Shown: one piece after another, positions 16,935 through 25,725 of the stretch
How positions within the stretch are numbered: position 1 is the stretch's first letter
Layout of the letters: the number at the start of each line of letters is the position of its first letter
Assembly: GCA_038210495.1 (NCBI GenBank)
Contig: JBBQWR010000050.1
Coordinates: 1 to 37,586, forward strand
Length of the DNA: 37,586 bases
Direction: 5' to 3'
Source of the DNA: JBBQWR01 sp038210495
GTDB taxonomy: Bacteria > Planctomycetota > Planctomycetia > Pirellulales > DATAWG01
Notes under the pieces: model-generated
What the model was told of the DNA's origin: nothing
Database searches by the model: none
The model's input: the letters and a program-made list of their open reading frames with translations, nothing else
Made by a program: the position numbers and the translations under genes

Positions 16935-17561
16935 CTAATCGGGCTGCGGTTCTTGCAAGATCGCCCGAAGCCGGCGCATCGCCCGTAAGTACCTCATGCC
17001 CGCGGCCGGCTCGCTAAGCGACAGCACCTCGGCGACTTCGCCATTGGATAAATGCTCGAAGTGCCGCAGTAAAATCACCTCACGGTCTTGCTCGTCCATC
17101 TGATCCAACGCTTGTTGGAAACGCACTTGAAGTTCGTGCCAAGTCGCGGCCGCGGCCGGGGTCAATTCCCGATCCTCGAGTTCACCGGCGAGATTCAGCG
17201 TCGAACGGTCCAAAAATGCCGCCGCCACCAGCGGTTGCTCGCGATCGATACTCCGCCGGGCGGCGACCCGATGCCGGCGATGGGCATCGATCAACCGGTC
17301 CTTGGCCATGTGCCGCAGCCACAAATGGAACGGCATCGCCGGATTCTTGAGATACTCGCCCAGCCGGCGATGGGCGTCGATCAGCACGTCTTGCACGATA
17401 TCGCTGGCGTCGACCCGCCGCTGCACGACCTGGTCCATCCGCAGGTCGATCATTCGCCGCAGCGCAACGCGATGCCGCTCGAGCAGCCGGTTTACGGCGT
17501 CGGCGTCTCCGGCTTTGGCGTCGGCCAAAAGCTGCTGCGTTTCCTGCGACTGAGGCCACAT
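16935..17561 (-). CDS. ECF-like sigma-70 family RNA polymerase sigma factor
   Basis: 208 residues from MWPQSQETQQLL, the standard opening of the planctomycete sigma factors paired with kinases; upstream codons in the same frame are not protein-like. Region 2 covers about 20-95 (RRVDASDIVQDVLIDAHRRL, then FHLWLRHMAKDRLIDAHRRH) and region 4 about 150-205 (DREVILLRHFEHLSNGEVAE, then SEPAAGMRYLRAMRRLRAIL), with the helix-turn-helix in the latter. No anti-sigma factor is adjacent. The following gene (155 bp downstream) is a membrane kinase, which in this phylum is thought to control such sigma factors by phosphorylation, although nothing in the sequence proves that here. Confidence 0.9.
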   Translation of the reverse strand: MWPQSQETQQLLADAKAGDADAVNRLLERHRVALRRMIDLRMDQVVQRRVDASDIVQDVLIDAHRRLGEYLKNPAMPFHLWLRHMAKDRLIDAHRRHRVAARRSIDREQPLVAAAFLDRSTLNLAGELEDRELTPAAAATWHELQVRFQQALDQMDEQDREVILLRHFEHLSNGEVAEVLSLSEPAAGMRYLRAMRRLRAILQEPQPD

Positions 17562-17667
17562 TCCTCTAAGTCTAGCTGGACGAGGCGCATGAGACCATGC
17601 GACGCCGATCGAGCGAACGTAGGGTTTCACCAATCTCGAACGACAAGAGGCGAATTTACGGGTTCGA

Positions 17668-18042
17668 TTAGGCCAATTGAGGATGATGCTGTTTGATCCA
17701 TCTCTCAGCATCTGTCGCGAATTGTTGCACGGTCGATAATAAACCGTTGTCATCGGTGTCGGTCACGCCACCGGCAAAATCGTACTCGCAGTCGTTGCGC
17801 TTCATTCGGCAGGCATCGAAATATGTCGATAAGGCCGCAAATGCCGGATCCGCTGCCTCCAGCGCAAGAAAGGTATTAAAGTGTCCGCCAACCGATTTCG
17901 GTCGATAGCTTTCGGCACGCACGATCATGAGCGACAGCGTGCGAGCCGCGTCGTACGCCATGATGAATCGCGCGTCGGCCGATAGACCATGCAGGGTTGC
18001 GTCTTTCAGGCTGCGGACAACGATCGAGCGCAAATTGTCCAA
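17668..18042 (-). CDS. HEPN-domain protein (HepT-like, of an MNT/HEPN pair)
   Basis: 124 residues from TTG 18042; the frame is open further upstream (SSVAQRVVGLSTNKAELDNL), so the true start is unclear. The four-helix HEPN pattern is visible: LDNLRSIVVRSL, then SADARFIMAYDAARTLSLMI, then a C-terminal RMKRNDCEYDFAG (Arg 82, Asn 83) where HEPN RNases carry the R-x4-6-H motif. Here Tyr/Asp replace the His, as in several HEPN subfamilies. Such proteins are partners of minimal nucleotidyltransferases in toxin-antitoxin pairs. The gene runs on directly from the nucleotidyltransferase remnant upstream, and part of the junction appears deleted. Confidence 0.7.
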   Translation of the reverse strand: MDNLRSIVVRSLKDATLHGLSADARFIMAYDAARTLSLMIVRAESYRPKSVGGHFNTFLALEAADPAFAALSTYFDACRMKRNDCEYDFAGGVTDTDDNGLLSTVQQFATDAERWIKQHHPQLA

Positions 18043-18059
18043 TTCCGCTTTGTTAGTGG

Positions 18060-18510
18060 ACAGGCCGACGACGCGTTGAGCGACAGAGCTAGCTCAGCGG
18101 GCACAAGGACGCCAACAACGAGCAGGTCGATATCGCTATCGCTCTGTTCGTGGCCGGCCGCGATCGAACCGTAAACAAACGCCAATTTTATTTTTGCCGC
18201 CAAGGGGCCGCAGGGCGTCGCCAATGACATCGACCAAACCGACCGTCTTCAGGATCAAACCGCGAAGATCGCCGAACAACGGCGATCGTGAGTTCGCCCG
18301 GAAAAAAGTCATTCGTCCAAGCCAGGTCGTCGTCAGTATTCCCGCTGCGGTGAGCTGACTCAACTCGCGCTGCAAGCTCGATGGTGGCACGCCCATCTTA
18401 CGGGCCAACTCGGAGGCAAACCATGCTTTTTCCGGACGAACGAATAGCGCGGCTAAGATCGCTTGGCGTCCTCTCGGAAATAAAGCGTCAATCGCTTGGA
18501 CTTTACGCAT
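18060..18510 (-). pseudogene. HTH-nucleotidyltransferase regulator/antitoxin, frameshifted
   Basis: The first frame (from ATG 18510) encodes a winged-helix domain: MRKVQAIDALFPRGRQAILA, WFASELARKMGVPPSSLQRE, and LFGDLRGLILKTVGLVDVIG. Near 18200 the protein continues in another frame as LAAKIKLAFVYGSIAAGHEQ and SDSDIDLLVVG, which is the GSxxxG...DxD active site of a minimal nucleotidyltransferase (MNT). One extra G in the run at 18200-18201 explains the shift. After DLLVVGVLVPAELAL the expected ~80 further residues are missing and the reading passes, with another frame change near 18060-18095, into the HEPN gene. The active-site motif is intact but cannot be made as one chain, unless the shift is a sequencing error. 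Confidence 0.65.
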
Positions 18511-18519
18511 AATGCGTAA
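18503..18519. promoter_or_regulatory. 17-bp perfect palindrome over the regulator's start codon (probable operator)
   Basis: TTACGCATAATGCGTAA is a perfect inverted repeat of 8 bp arms around a single A. The ATG of the HTH-nucleotidyltransferase (18510) lies inside it, only about 30 bp from the stop of the preceding dehydrogenase gene. A winged-helix protein with its own palindromic site at the start codon suggests autorepression. Confidence 0.55.
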
Positions 18520-18541
18520 CACGAAAGAATTAGTGCCGATT

Positions 18542-21500
18542 TTATCTTCGCGGCGCCCCCGGCAATCGCTTTGCGGCGGGATCGCCCGGGGCGTGATCCA
18601 AAAGCAGGAATTCGAACAAATCCAAAAGCTCCTGCTCCGTGTATTGTTTTTCGACTCCCTCGGGCATCAACGACAGTTTGCTGATCGCGATCGATTCGAC
18701 GTCCTTGCGCGGAATGACCTCCAGCTTGCCGCCTTGCTGTTTGAGGACGATTCGGTCGGCGTTGTCCTCGGCCAAGAGTCCCGTCAGGGCTCGGCCATCT
18801 TGAGTTGTGACCAAGCGGGCCTGATAGTCCTTGCCGATCACCAGACTCGGGTCGAGCACGTTCGACAGCAATTGATCGAACGACGCGCGGCCGTTGGACG
18901 TGATATCGGGCCCAACATCTTGGCCCTCGCCGTAGATCTTATGACACTGGGCGCAGACCTTTTTGAACACTGCTTGCCCCTGCTTGGCGTCGCCATGTTT
19001 GGTTTGCAAAAGCTTGCGGACGTCGGCCACGACCTGCTCGCGTTGCGGATTGCGATCTGGGCGGATCGAGCCCCATTTGGCGTTGACCGCCGCGATCAGG
19101 TCCTTGTCCTTGCTGGCGAGCAGCTTTTGCACTTGGTTGACGTTGAGCGCGGTCGACGGAATTTCCTTGCGGCCAATCGCATCCAAGAGCGGCTTGGCCC
19201 ACTGCGGACGTTGCGTCAGAAGTTCGATCGCCTTCGGCTGAAGTTCGGGCTCTAGCTTGCCATAGCTGGCGAGCACGATCTCAGCGACCCGTGGATCGTC
19301 CGACCGGCCGAGAGCGCCGAGCGTTGCCGCTCGCAGCCCGCTCGAATTTACCTTCGGCCGCGCGAGAATCGTCGCAACCGAGGCCAGTACATCTCGATCC
19401 GCCGCCGAAATCAGCGCCGAAAGCGCCTGCAGCCGGCGCTGATCTTGTTGGGCGCGGTCGAGCAGCACTTTTCGGATGGCGGCCAATCCATCCGCGTCTT
19501 TCCAGGTCGCCGCGAGCAAGGCTGCGTCGAGCAGCAGTGGCGAATCTTGCGGACCCGCATAAATCTTCGCGAGCAGCGGCTGGAGTTTGGCATGCAGTTG
19601 GTCCAGCCTCGCGCCGTCCAACTCGCGAGTTTGAATTTTTTGGGCAATCATCGCCAAGCATTTTTGACTGGCGCCGATGTTCGGATGGTCGCCGGTCGAC
19701 AACACGCGAAACAGCGAGACGATCGGCGTAATGTCCGGATTGGGAAGACTCAGCACGCGCTCGATCAGCCGGGGCATGAATTCACCGAGAGCCGGCGTCG
19801 ATCGAGCGTCGAGCGCGGCTAGCTCGGTGAGCACCGCGTCGGCCCGCTCGTCGAGCAGGGGTTGAATACTCTGCCAAACGATGGCCGGGATCAGCGGGTC
19901 GGCGCCGGCGTGCTTGAGCACTTCGACCAGCAATCGTTCGGCGTTCGCGCCTTCGATTTTGTGGGCCGCGATCGCGACTTGCAGTTTCACGTCGGGCGAT
20001 TCGTCGCTCGCCATCTCGACCACGCGAGCCCTGATGGCTGGCTCGACGCGATGCATATTTCCCGCGGCGCGCACGCCCCAAGCGCGAACGCTGGGATCCG
20101 TATCGGCTAATATTTTGGCATGAAACGCCGGATCGAGCGGCGCGGCCCCAATCAGCGACCACAGGGCGTGCATCCGTGCCTTGTGCGCCGCGGCCGCATC
20201 GAGCGCCAGCTTTTCGAGCATCGGCCGCGCCTCGGGACTGTTGCGCTCCGACAATACTCGCTGGGCCGTCTCGCGAAAATAAATAATCGGGCTTTTGAGC
20301 CGCTCGACAAGCTGAGCGTCGCTCTCCTTGCCCATGTCGAACTTACCCGCCGGCGGCGCATCTTTGTAGCTGATGCGATACAGACGACCTTTAGAGCGGT
20401 CGATTCCGGCCGGATCGCGATTGGCGTCCTGATAGCAATGGTAGCGGTCGTACCAATCCAAGACATAAAGGCAGCCGTCCGGACCGATCTTCTGCGAGAC
20501 GGGCATGAACCAAGCGTCGTTGGCGGTCAACAGGTCCGGCTCGGGACTACTACTATACGTCGACCCGTTGCGCTTAATTGAGTCGACATTCAAACAGCCG
20601 CCGTGGATATTGCCCATCACCAGTTTTTCGCGATACTGCTCCGGAAATTTGTCGGTGTCGAAGTACAGTAGTCCGCAATAGGCCGCCTTCTGGTGCTTGT
20701 AGCTGGCGATCGAGTTCAGTATCCAAGTGAATCGCGGGTAGGGCCCTCCTTGACGCTGATAGTAGCCGTTCTCGGTCAGATGCCAGAGATGATCGATCAC
20801 GCAGGCGCTGATAAATCCGCTCCCCTCGCTATCCCAAGCGATACCCCAGGGGTTGCTGGTCCCTTCGCAAAACAGGTCGAAATCGCGAGTCCGCGGATTG
20901 ATCCGGAACATGGCGCAGGTGAACCGCAGGTCTTTGTCTTTCTGCTTAACGTGGGCCTCGTTGAACACGCCGTTGAGGCCGTACAGATTGCCGTCCGGTC
21001 CCCAGGTGAGCGAATTGGGCACCTCGTGCGTGTCGTATCGACCAAACCCGGTGACGACCACCTCGCGCCGGTCGGCTTTGCCCGAACCGGTGGTGTCTTG
21101 CAAAAATAAGATGTCGGGCGAGTTGGCGACCCACACGCCGCCGTGACCGACCGCGATGCCGGAGGGAATGTTCAGGCCATCGGCAAAAACGGTGATCTTG
21201 TCGAAATGCCCGTCTCCTTTGGTGGATTCGAGGACTTTGATCCGGTCTTTGCCAGGACCGGCGCTTTGCCGCGGATATTCGACGCTCTCGGTGATCCAGA
21301 ATCGGCCCCGCTCGTCGATCGCCATGCTCACGGGATTAATAAGGTCCGGCTCGGCGGCGATGAGTTCGACCTTGAACCCCTCGGGCAGCACCATTTTCTT
21401 CATTGCCTCTTCCGGCGAAAGGGCCGGTCCGGGCGGTTTGTCTTGGGCGTGCGGAAGCTCCGCGCTATCGGCTCGCGCGATTGCGGCGCCGACAAATAAG

Positions 21501-21550
21501 AGGCATGACCAAAGAACCGCGATGGCGAATGACTTGAACCGTCGTTGCAT
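18542..21550 (-). CDS. PVC-type membrane-bound dehydrogenase with HEAT repeats and C-terminal cytochrome c-like haem domain
   Basis: 1002 residues from ATG 21550, which opens a signal peptide (MQRRFKSFAIAVLWSCLLFV). The frame extends 34 codons further upstream but without a signal-like sequence. The N-terminal ~400 residues form a beta-propeller of the glucose/sorbosone dehydrogenase kind (LPEGFKVELIAAEPDLINPV, DERGRFWITESVEYPR, DGCLYVLDWYDRYH). A helical HEAT/Armadillo stretch follows (about 420-840), then a Pirellula/Verrucomicrobium-type haem domain with CAQCH at 866-870 and QARLVTTQDGRALTGLLAED. The family is very expanded in planctomycetes and is thought to oxidise sugars or polyols in the periplasm and pass electrons to a c-type haem. 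The substrate is not evident. It stands without a clear operon partner. Confidence 0.92.
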   Translation of the reverse strand: MQRRFKSFAIAVLWSCLLFVGAAIARADSAELPHAQDKPPGPALSPEEAMKKMVLPEGFKVELIAAEPDLINPVSMAIDERGRFWITESVEYPRQSAGPGKDRIKVLESTKGDGHFDKITVFADGLNIPSGIAVGHGGVWVANSPDILFLQDTTGSGKADRREVVVTGFGRYDTHEVPNSLTWGPDGNLYGLNGVFNEAHVKQKDKDLRFTCAMFRINPRTRDFDLFCEGTSNPWGIAWDSEGSGFISACVIDHLWHLTENGYYQRQGGPYPRFTWILNSIASYKHQKAAYCGLLYFDTDKFPEQYREKLVMGNIHGGCLNVDSIKRNGSTYSSSPEPDLLTANDAWFMPVSQKIGPDGCLYVLDWYDRYHCYQDANRDPAGIDRSKGRLYRISYKDAPPAGKFDMGKESDAQLVERLKSPIIYFRETAQRVLSERNSPEARPMLEKLALDAAAAHKARMHALWSLIGAAPLDPAFHAKILADTDPSVRAWGVRAAGNMHRVEPAIRARVVEMASDESPDVKLQVAIAAHKIEGANAERLLVEVLKHAGADPLIPAIVWQSIQPLLDERADAVLTELAALDARSTPALGEFMPRLIERVLSLPNPDITPIVSLFRVLSTGDHPNIGASQKCLAMIAQKIQTRELDGARLDQLHAKLQPLLAKIYAGPQDSPLLLDAALLAATWKDADGLAAIRKVLLDRAQQDQRRLQALSALISAADRDVLASVATILARPKVNSSGLRAATLGALGRSDDPRVAEIVLASYGKLEPELQPKAIELLTQRPQWAKPLLDAIGRKEIPSTALNVNQVQKLLASKDKDLIAAVNAKWGSIRPDRNPQREQVVADVRKLLQTKHGDAKQGQAVFKKVCAQCHKIYGEGQDVGPDITSNGRASFDQLLSNVLDPSLVIGKDYQARLVTTQDGRALTGLLAEDNADRIVLKQQGGKLEVIPRKDVESIAISKLSLMPEGVEKQYTEQELLDLFEFLLLDHAPGDPAAKRLPGAPRR

Positions 21551-21660
21551 GGAGGCAGCCCCGTTTGCCGAATTCGATGAGAAATGCCGGCCGATGAAAA
21601 GCGGTCGGGCCAATAGTTCGCCAATTATGGGTGACGAGGCCTTGAGATACAAGATTTAGC

Positions 21661-21784
21661 ACATAGCCGCGGCATCCTGCTGCGCCGTTTCGTCAATCCA
21701 TAGAGCGGTCGCATAACGGCCCATCCTTGTGGACGGCGTCGTCTCGGCGCTTCAGTACGACGCAGCAGGATGCCGCGGCTATGT
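21661..21784. repeat. dispersed palindromic element: perfect 24-bp inverted repeat
   Basis: 21661-21684 and 21761-21784 are exact reverse complements. The outer 20 bases (ACATAGCCGCGGCATCCTGC) recur at 27690-27709 as a single arm. The element lies between the divergent dehydrogenase and lipoprotein genes and has the form of a small non-coding mobile palindrome (REP/BIME or MITE-like). Confidence 0.8.
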
Positions 21785-21891
21785 ACGGCCGCTTGACATG
21801 CGCGGCGGCGGCTACGGACAATCGCGATAGATCGATTCGCTAAGCGCATCTTCCGATTACCCCCGCCCACACCCTTATTGTGAACCACTTC

Positions 21892-22683
21892 ATGCTGGCT
21901 GGCCCCTCGACGACTTCGCGGAAGCCCAAGCTTCTCCTCGCACTGCTCGCACTTGCTTCGCTGACACTCTGCGGTTGCGGGACGGGTGTGTATGCGCAAA
22001 AAATGGAAATGCGGCTCGACGAAATGAAGCGCGAAGCGCCCTTTGTCGCCTTGTTCGAAGATCCGACTACCGATTTGCCGGTCAACTTCCGAGTGCCGCG
22101 AATCTTCAAAAATTCTTACAACCTGGTCTCGGTCCATCAAGACGACAACCACAAACGGATCAAGATCGATCGCGTGTTGCCGCCTTGGATGCCCATGGTG
22201 GGCGGTTTTCAGGTCACCTACGAGTCGTTCTTTATCCTGCCCAATCAAGACAAAGCGCCAATCTATTTCTATGTATGGGAAATCGAATTGCCGCCGGGAA
22301 CTCCATCCGAGCTTGAGTCCATAAAGAAAAACAAAAATCCACCCGAGGAAGTTTCGGTCACAACGCCAAAAGGCGAAAAAATCACTTGGTACCGAAGTCA
22401 CCTAGAGCGCGACGACTCGTTTCATTTCAATCAAGGTGGAATAGACGTTACTCAGCATACTCCCGGTGTCTGGGAGGCTTGGTATTACTCAGCGCCGGGC
22501 TGGGACCTAATGCTTGGCTGGCGAACTACCGACAAGGCTTGGGCTGGCAAGGTGGACGACGTGCAAGTGAATTCTTTACCGGCGTTGGTCGCCGGAACTC
22601 TGGTGTTGCCTCCATCGCGAGCCGCGACGGCGAAAGCGGCCACGCCGCCCGGTACGGCCAATACCGCCCGGCCGACAAAATAG
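21892..22683 (+). CDS. lipoprotein of unknown function
   Basis: 263 residues from ATG 21892 (GTG 21880 in the same frame is an alternative). The N-terminus is basic, then hydrophobic (LLLALLALASLTLCGCG), with a lipobox ending at the second Cys. The mature part is beta-rich and aromatic (NFRVPRIFKNSYNLVSVHQD, VTYESFFILPNQDKAPIYFY, WEAWYYSAPGWDLMLGW) and ends in an Ala/Thr/Pro tail. No family is recognised. It is oriented with the flagellar operon but is separated from it by about 250 bp and has no flagellar motif, so a link is not claimed. Confidence 0.7.
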   Translation: MLAGPSTTSRKPKLLLALLALASLTLCGCGTGVYAQKMEMRLDEMKREAPFVALFEDPTTDLPVNFRVPRIFKNSYNLVSVHQDDNHKRIKIDRVLPPWMPMVGGFQVTYESFFILPNQDKAPIYFYVWEIELPPGTPSELESIKKNKNPPEEVSVTTPKGEKITWYRSHLERDDSFHFNQGGIDVTQHTPGVWEAWYYSAPGWDLMLGWRTTDKAWAGKVDDVQVNSLPALVAGTLVLPPSRAATAKAATPPGTANTARPTK

Positions 22684-22931
22684 CCGCATATCGAACATCG
22701 ATCGGCGGAATCTGCGCGTCGATCGGCATATCCCGCAACAAAGCCGCCGCTGCTAGCGGTTGCTCGGGACGAGATCCCCTTGGGGTCTCCAATGATTTAA
22801 CCTCCGTTTCTCATTGCGTTTGCCCATTCGCAAAGTGGATATCTGATGGTCGGCTCGCTTCGCGGCACGCGCGTTGCTAATTGTCTCGCCGTTCGCAGGG
22901 GGGCATCACTCGGACGAACTCTCGTTCCGCC

Positions 22932-23693
22932 ATGCCATACGGGCTCTACATTTCCGCCGAAGGCGCCTACGCGCAGTCGCAACGGGTCGAAACGCTGGCC
23001 AACAACTTGGCCAACGTCGATACCGCCGGCTTCAAGCGCGATTTGGCTGTCTTCCAATCGCGCTACGCGCAAGACACCGCGCAGGGGTTGGACTATCCCG
23101 GCTCGCGATCGGTCAACGATCTAGGCGCCGGGGTGATGCTCCGCGAGACGAAGACCGACTTCACGCCCGGCACGCTCAAGCGGACCGGCATTCCCACCGA
23201 CATGGCGATCACGGGCGACGCCTTCTTCCAAGTCCGCCGCCCCGATGGCGACTATCTGACCAAAGCCGGCAATTTCATGGTCAACGCGGCCGGCCGGCTG
23301 GTCACTCAAGACAACTATCCCGTCCTCAACGATGGCGGCGGCACGATCGACATCGATCCCACGGCCGGTCCTTGGACAGTCACGCCCGACGGCGGCATCC
23401 AGCAAGCCGGGGCGAAAGTGAACTTGGCCCTCGTGCGCCCTCAATCGCTCGGCGACCTATCGAAAGTCGGCGAGAACTTGTTTCGACCGCTCGCCCCGCC
23501 CCAGCCCGCCGCCGACGACCAACGGCGCGTGCAATCGGGCATGCTCGAGCAATCCGACGTCAAGCCGGCGACCGAAATGATGGAAATGATCGAAGCCTCG
23601 CGGGCCTTCGAAGCCAATATCAACATGATCAAGAACCACGACCAAATGGCCAGCGCGCTCACGCAGCGCTTGCTCTTATCATCGAACGGCTAA
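22932..23693 (+). CDS. flgF: flagellar proximal rod protein FlgF
   Basis: 253 residues from ATG 22932; upstream codons in frame (MSRRSQGG...) are not conserved-like. The N-terminal rod-family motif is clear (GLYISAEGAYAQSQRVETLA, then NNLANVDTAGFKRD), as are the central FlgF/FlgG block MAITGDAFFQVRRPDGDYLT and the C-terminal block MEMIEASRAFEANINMIKNH. It is shorter and less regular than FlgG, as expected for FlgF. It is the first gene of the co-directional flagellar cluster, with flgG 41 bp behind. Exported by the flagellar type III apparatus and built into the rod. Confidence 0.88.
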   Translation: MPYGLYISAEGAYAQSQRVETLANNLANVDTAGFKRDLAVFQSRYAQDTAQGLDYPGSRSVNDLGAGVMLRETKTDFTPGTLKRTGIPTDMAITGDAFFQVRRPDGDYLTKAGNFMVNAAGRLVTQDNYPVLNDGGGTIDIDPTAGPWTVTPDGGIQQAGAKVNLALVRPQSLGDLSKVGENLFRPLAPPQPAADDQRRVQSGMLEQSDVKPATEMMEMIEASRAFEANINMIKNHDQMASALTQRLLLSSNG

Positions 23694-23734
23694 TCACCGC
23701 GCCCCCAAATCCCAACCCCTAGATCCTTTTCCTC

Positions 23735-24541
23735 ATGAGCATTCAAGCCCTCTACACCGCCGCGACCGGCATGGAATCGCTCCAGTCGAAACTGGACGTG
23801 ATCTCCAACAACCTCGCGAACGTCAATACGACGGCGTTCAAGCAAGATCGGGCCAACTTCGAAGACTTGATGTACCGGCACGAAACGCTGCCGGGCCAAC
23901 TCGACAGCGCCGGCCAGCTTACCCCGACCGGCGTTGAGTACGGCTACGGCTCGAAGGTGCAAAGCACGCAGACCGATTTCACTCAAGGCTCGATCCAACA
24001 GACGGGCGGCGAGTTCGACGTCGCGATCCAGGGGAATGGTTTCTTTCAAGTGACCGATCCGGCGACGAGTGCTTTGGTTTACACGCGATCCGGCAATTTC
24101 TCGCTCAATGCCCAGGGAAAGATCGTCGTCGGATCCGCGACCGTCGGCCGTGTGTTGGAACCTCAAATCACCATTCCCGCCGACGCCACCGAAGTTTCGA
24201 TCGGCTCGCAAGGAGTCGTCTCGTACAAGCAGCCGGGCAACAATCAGTTGCAGCAGGCGGGCACAATCCAAATGGCCAACTTCATCAACCCGCAGGGGCT
24301 GCTCAAGATCGGCGACAACATGTATGCCCCGACTGAAGCCTCCGGCACGGCCACGTCGGGGCTGCCGGGCGCTGTTGGCCTGGGCACGCTCCAGCAAAAG
24401 TTTCTCGAAACGTCCAACGTCCAGCCGGTGCAGCAGCTTATCGATCTGATTACGACCCAGCGGTCGTTCGAACTCAATTCGCAAGCGATTCAAGCTGGCG
24501 ACCAAATCCTGCAGCAGATCGCCAACCTCCGACGGGCGTAA
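23735..24541 (+). CDS. flgG: flagellar distal rod protein FlgG
   Basis: 268 residues, close to the usual ~260. It starts SIQALYTAATGMESLQSKLD followed by VISNNLANVNTTAFKQDRAN, the near-invariant FlgG opening. The middle block has FDVAIQGNGFFQVTDPATSA and YTRSGNFSLNAQGKIV, and the end is ETSNVQPVQQLIDLITTQRS followed by FELNSQAIQAGDQILQQIAN. It forms the distal rod that passes through the P and L rings encoded further along the same operon. Confidence 0.97.
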   Translation: MSIQALYTAATGMESLQSKLDVISNNLANVNTTAFKQDRANFEDLMYRHETLPGQLDSAGQLTPTGVEYGYGSKVQSTQTDFTQGSIQQTGGEFDVAIQGNGFFQVTDPATSALVYTRSGNFSLNAQGKIVVGSATVGRVLEPQITIPADATEVSIGSQGVVSYKQPGNNQLQQAGTIQMANFINPQGLLKIGDNMYAPTEASGTATSGLPGAVGLGTLQQKFLETSNVQPVQQLIDLITTQRSFELNSQAIQAGDQILQQIANLRRA

Positions 24542-24547
24542 ACAAGC

Positions 24548-24618
24548 GTGTCAGGAACCATTTCGCGTTCGAGGTAATCAAAAAGGTTCGCTTATGTCTC
24601 CAAAATGGTTCCTGACAC
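24548..24618. repeat. palindromic repeat whose second arm lies inside the flgA coding sequence
   Basis: GTGTCAGGAACCATTT (24548-24563) and AAATGGTTCCTGACAC (24603-24618) are exact reverse complements, 16 bp each. The left arm is just after the flgG stop; the right arm falls within codons 4-9 of flgA. It is different in sequence from the other palindromes of the operon. Confidence 0.8.
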
Positions 24619-25640
24619 CTTTTGTGCTCGGCTTGCTGAGCGTTGCAGCCAGTGGCGCTGAAATTCAACTTAGATCCGATGCTCGCGTGCAGCGGAACTT
24701 CGTAACACTGGGAGATGTCGCTGAGATTTTTGGCGCCGGCGACGCCGAGTCTCACCGACTGGCGGCGCTGGAGCTTACGGCCGCGCCGGCCCAGGGCAAC
24801 CGCCTGCATCTGCGAGCCCGGGAGATTCAAGACCTGCTTACGCTTCGCGATGAATCACCAGCCAAGCATCAATTTTCCGGCGCCGCGGAAGTGACCGTGG
24901 TTCGAGCCATTGAATCGGCCAAAAAAACGACCGCCCGCCGGCCCGACAAACTATTTGCGTCTCAAGCACAGCAAAAAGCGGCCGACGCGATCGCCCGATA
25001 TTTGCGAACCACCGTCGCCGACGAGACGTGGCAAGTGGTCGTCCCCTTGGACGACGATCAGGCCGACGCGATTGGCAAGGCAAAGACACTGAGCGTGGCC
25101 GGTGGCGAGCGTCCCTGGGTGGGGCAGCAATCGTTCGAAATAACCGCCGCGACCGACCAAGGCTCGGCGACCGTCGAGGTTCAAGGCCAAGTCGCCCTGC
25201 CGCCGGCGGTGGTCGTGGCAATTCACAGCGTGCCGCGCGGCGCCGTCGTTCGCGCCGCGGATATTCAGTTGCAACGATTGGCGGCAGGGACGGTCACGAG
25301 AGCGTCTTTTCAAACGGCCGACGAAGTGATCGGCAAAGAAGCCCTGAAGAACATCACGCCCGGCCAGACGCTCGACGATAATTCGATTCGAGCGCCGATT
25401 TGGGTCCACGGCGGCGAGGTGGTCACCGTCACGGCTCGCAACTCGGGCATCGCGATCCGCATGCCCGTTCGCTGCCGCGAGAACGGCGGCCAAGGAGACT
25501 TGGTGATGGTCGAATCGCTCCAAGATCGCAAGACGTTCTTAGCCCGCGTCTCGGGGCTCCAAGAAGTAGAGGTTTACGGCGGCGCCGCCGCCGTCAGTGC
25601 GACGTCTAGCGCCGACCGACCCTCAGACTCGCGCAATTGA
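24594..25640 (+). CDS. flgA: flagellar basal body P-ring formation chaperone FlgA
   Basis: 348 residues, longer than the ~220 of enteric FlgA. The signal peptide (MSPKWFLTPFVLGLLSVAASG) is partly encoded by an arm of a dispersed repeat. The N-terminal half is lineage-specific (NFVTLGDVAEIFGAGD is recognisable). The C-terminal half holds the SAF domain: VPRGAVVRAADIQLQRLAAG, VIGKEALKNITPGQTLDDNS and APIWVHGGEVVTVTARNSGI. FlgA acts in the periplasm to help FlgI form the P ring; flgI follows two genes later. Confidence 0.93.
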   Translation: MSPKWFLTPFVLGLLSVAASGAEIQLRSDARVQRNFVTLGDVAEIFGAGDAESHRLAALELTAAPAQGNRLHLRAREIQDLLTLRDESPAKHQFSGAAEVTVVRAIESAKKTTARRPDKLFASQAQQKAADAIARYLRTTVADETWQVVVPLDDDQADAIGKAKTLSVAGGERPWVGQQSFEITAATDQGSATVEVQGQVALPPAVVVAIHSVPRGAVVRAADIQLQRLAAGTVTRASFQTADEVIGKEALKNITPGQTLDDNSIRAPIWVHGGEVVTVTARNSGIAIRMPVRCRENGGQGDLVMVESLQDRKTFLARVSGLQEVEVYGGAAAVSATSSADRPSDSRN

Positions 25641-25652
25641 TCGACCCCGCCT

Positions 25653-25707
25653 AGCCGCGTCGCTCGCGACGCGCTTTTCGATAACATGCGTCGCAAGCGA
25701 CGCGGCT
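25653..25707. repeat. palindromic repeat between flgA and flgH
   Basis: AGCCGCGTCGCTCGCGACGC (25653-25672) and GCGTCGCAAGCGACGCGGCT (25688-25707) are reverse complements but for one base, with a 15-base AT-rich loop. It begins 12 bp after the flgA stop and could act as a hairpin in the transcript as well. Confidence 0.8.
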
Positions 25708-25725
25708 CACAAGGAACCGTAAAAC

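Noticed and set aside
22766..22790. Terminator at the GATCCCC/GGGGTC palindrome after the lipoprotein gene
   Set aside because: The arms are short and there is no T run on either side.
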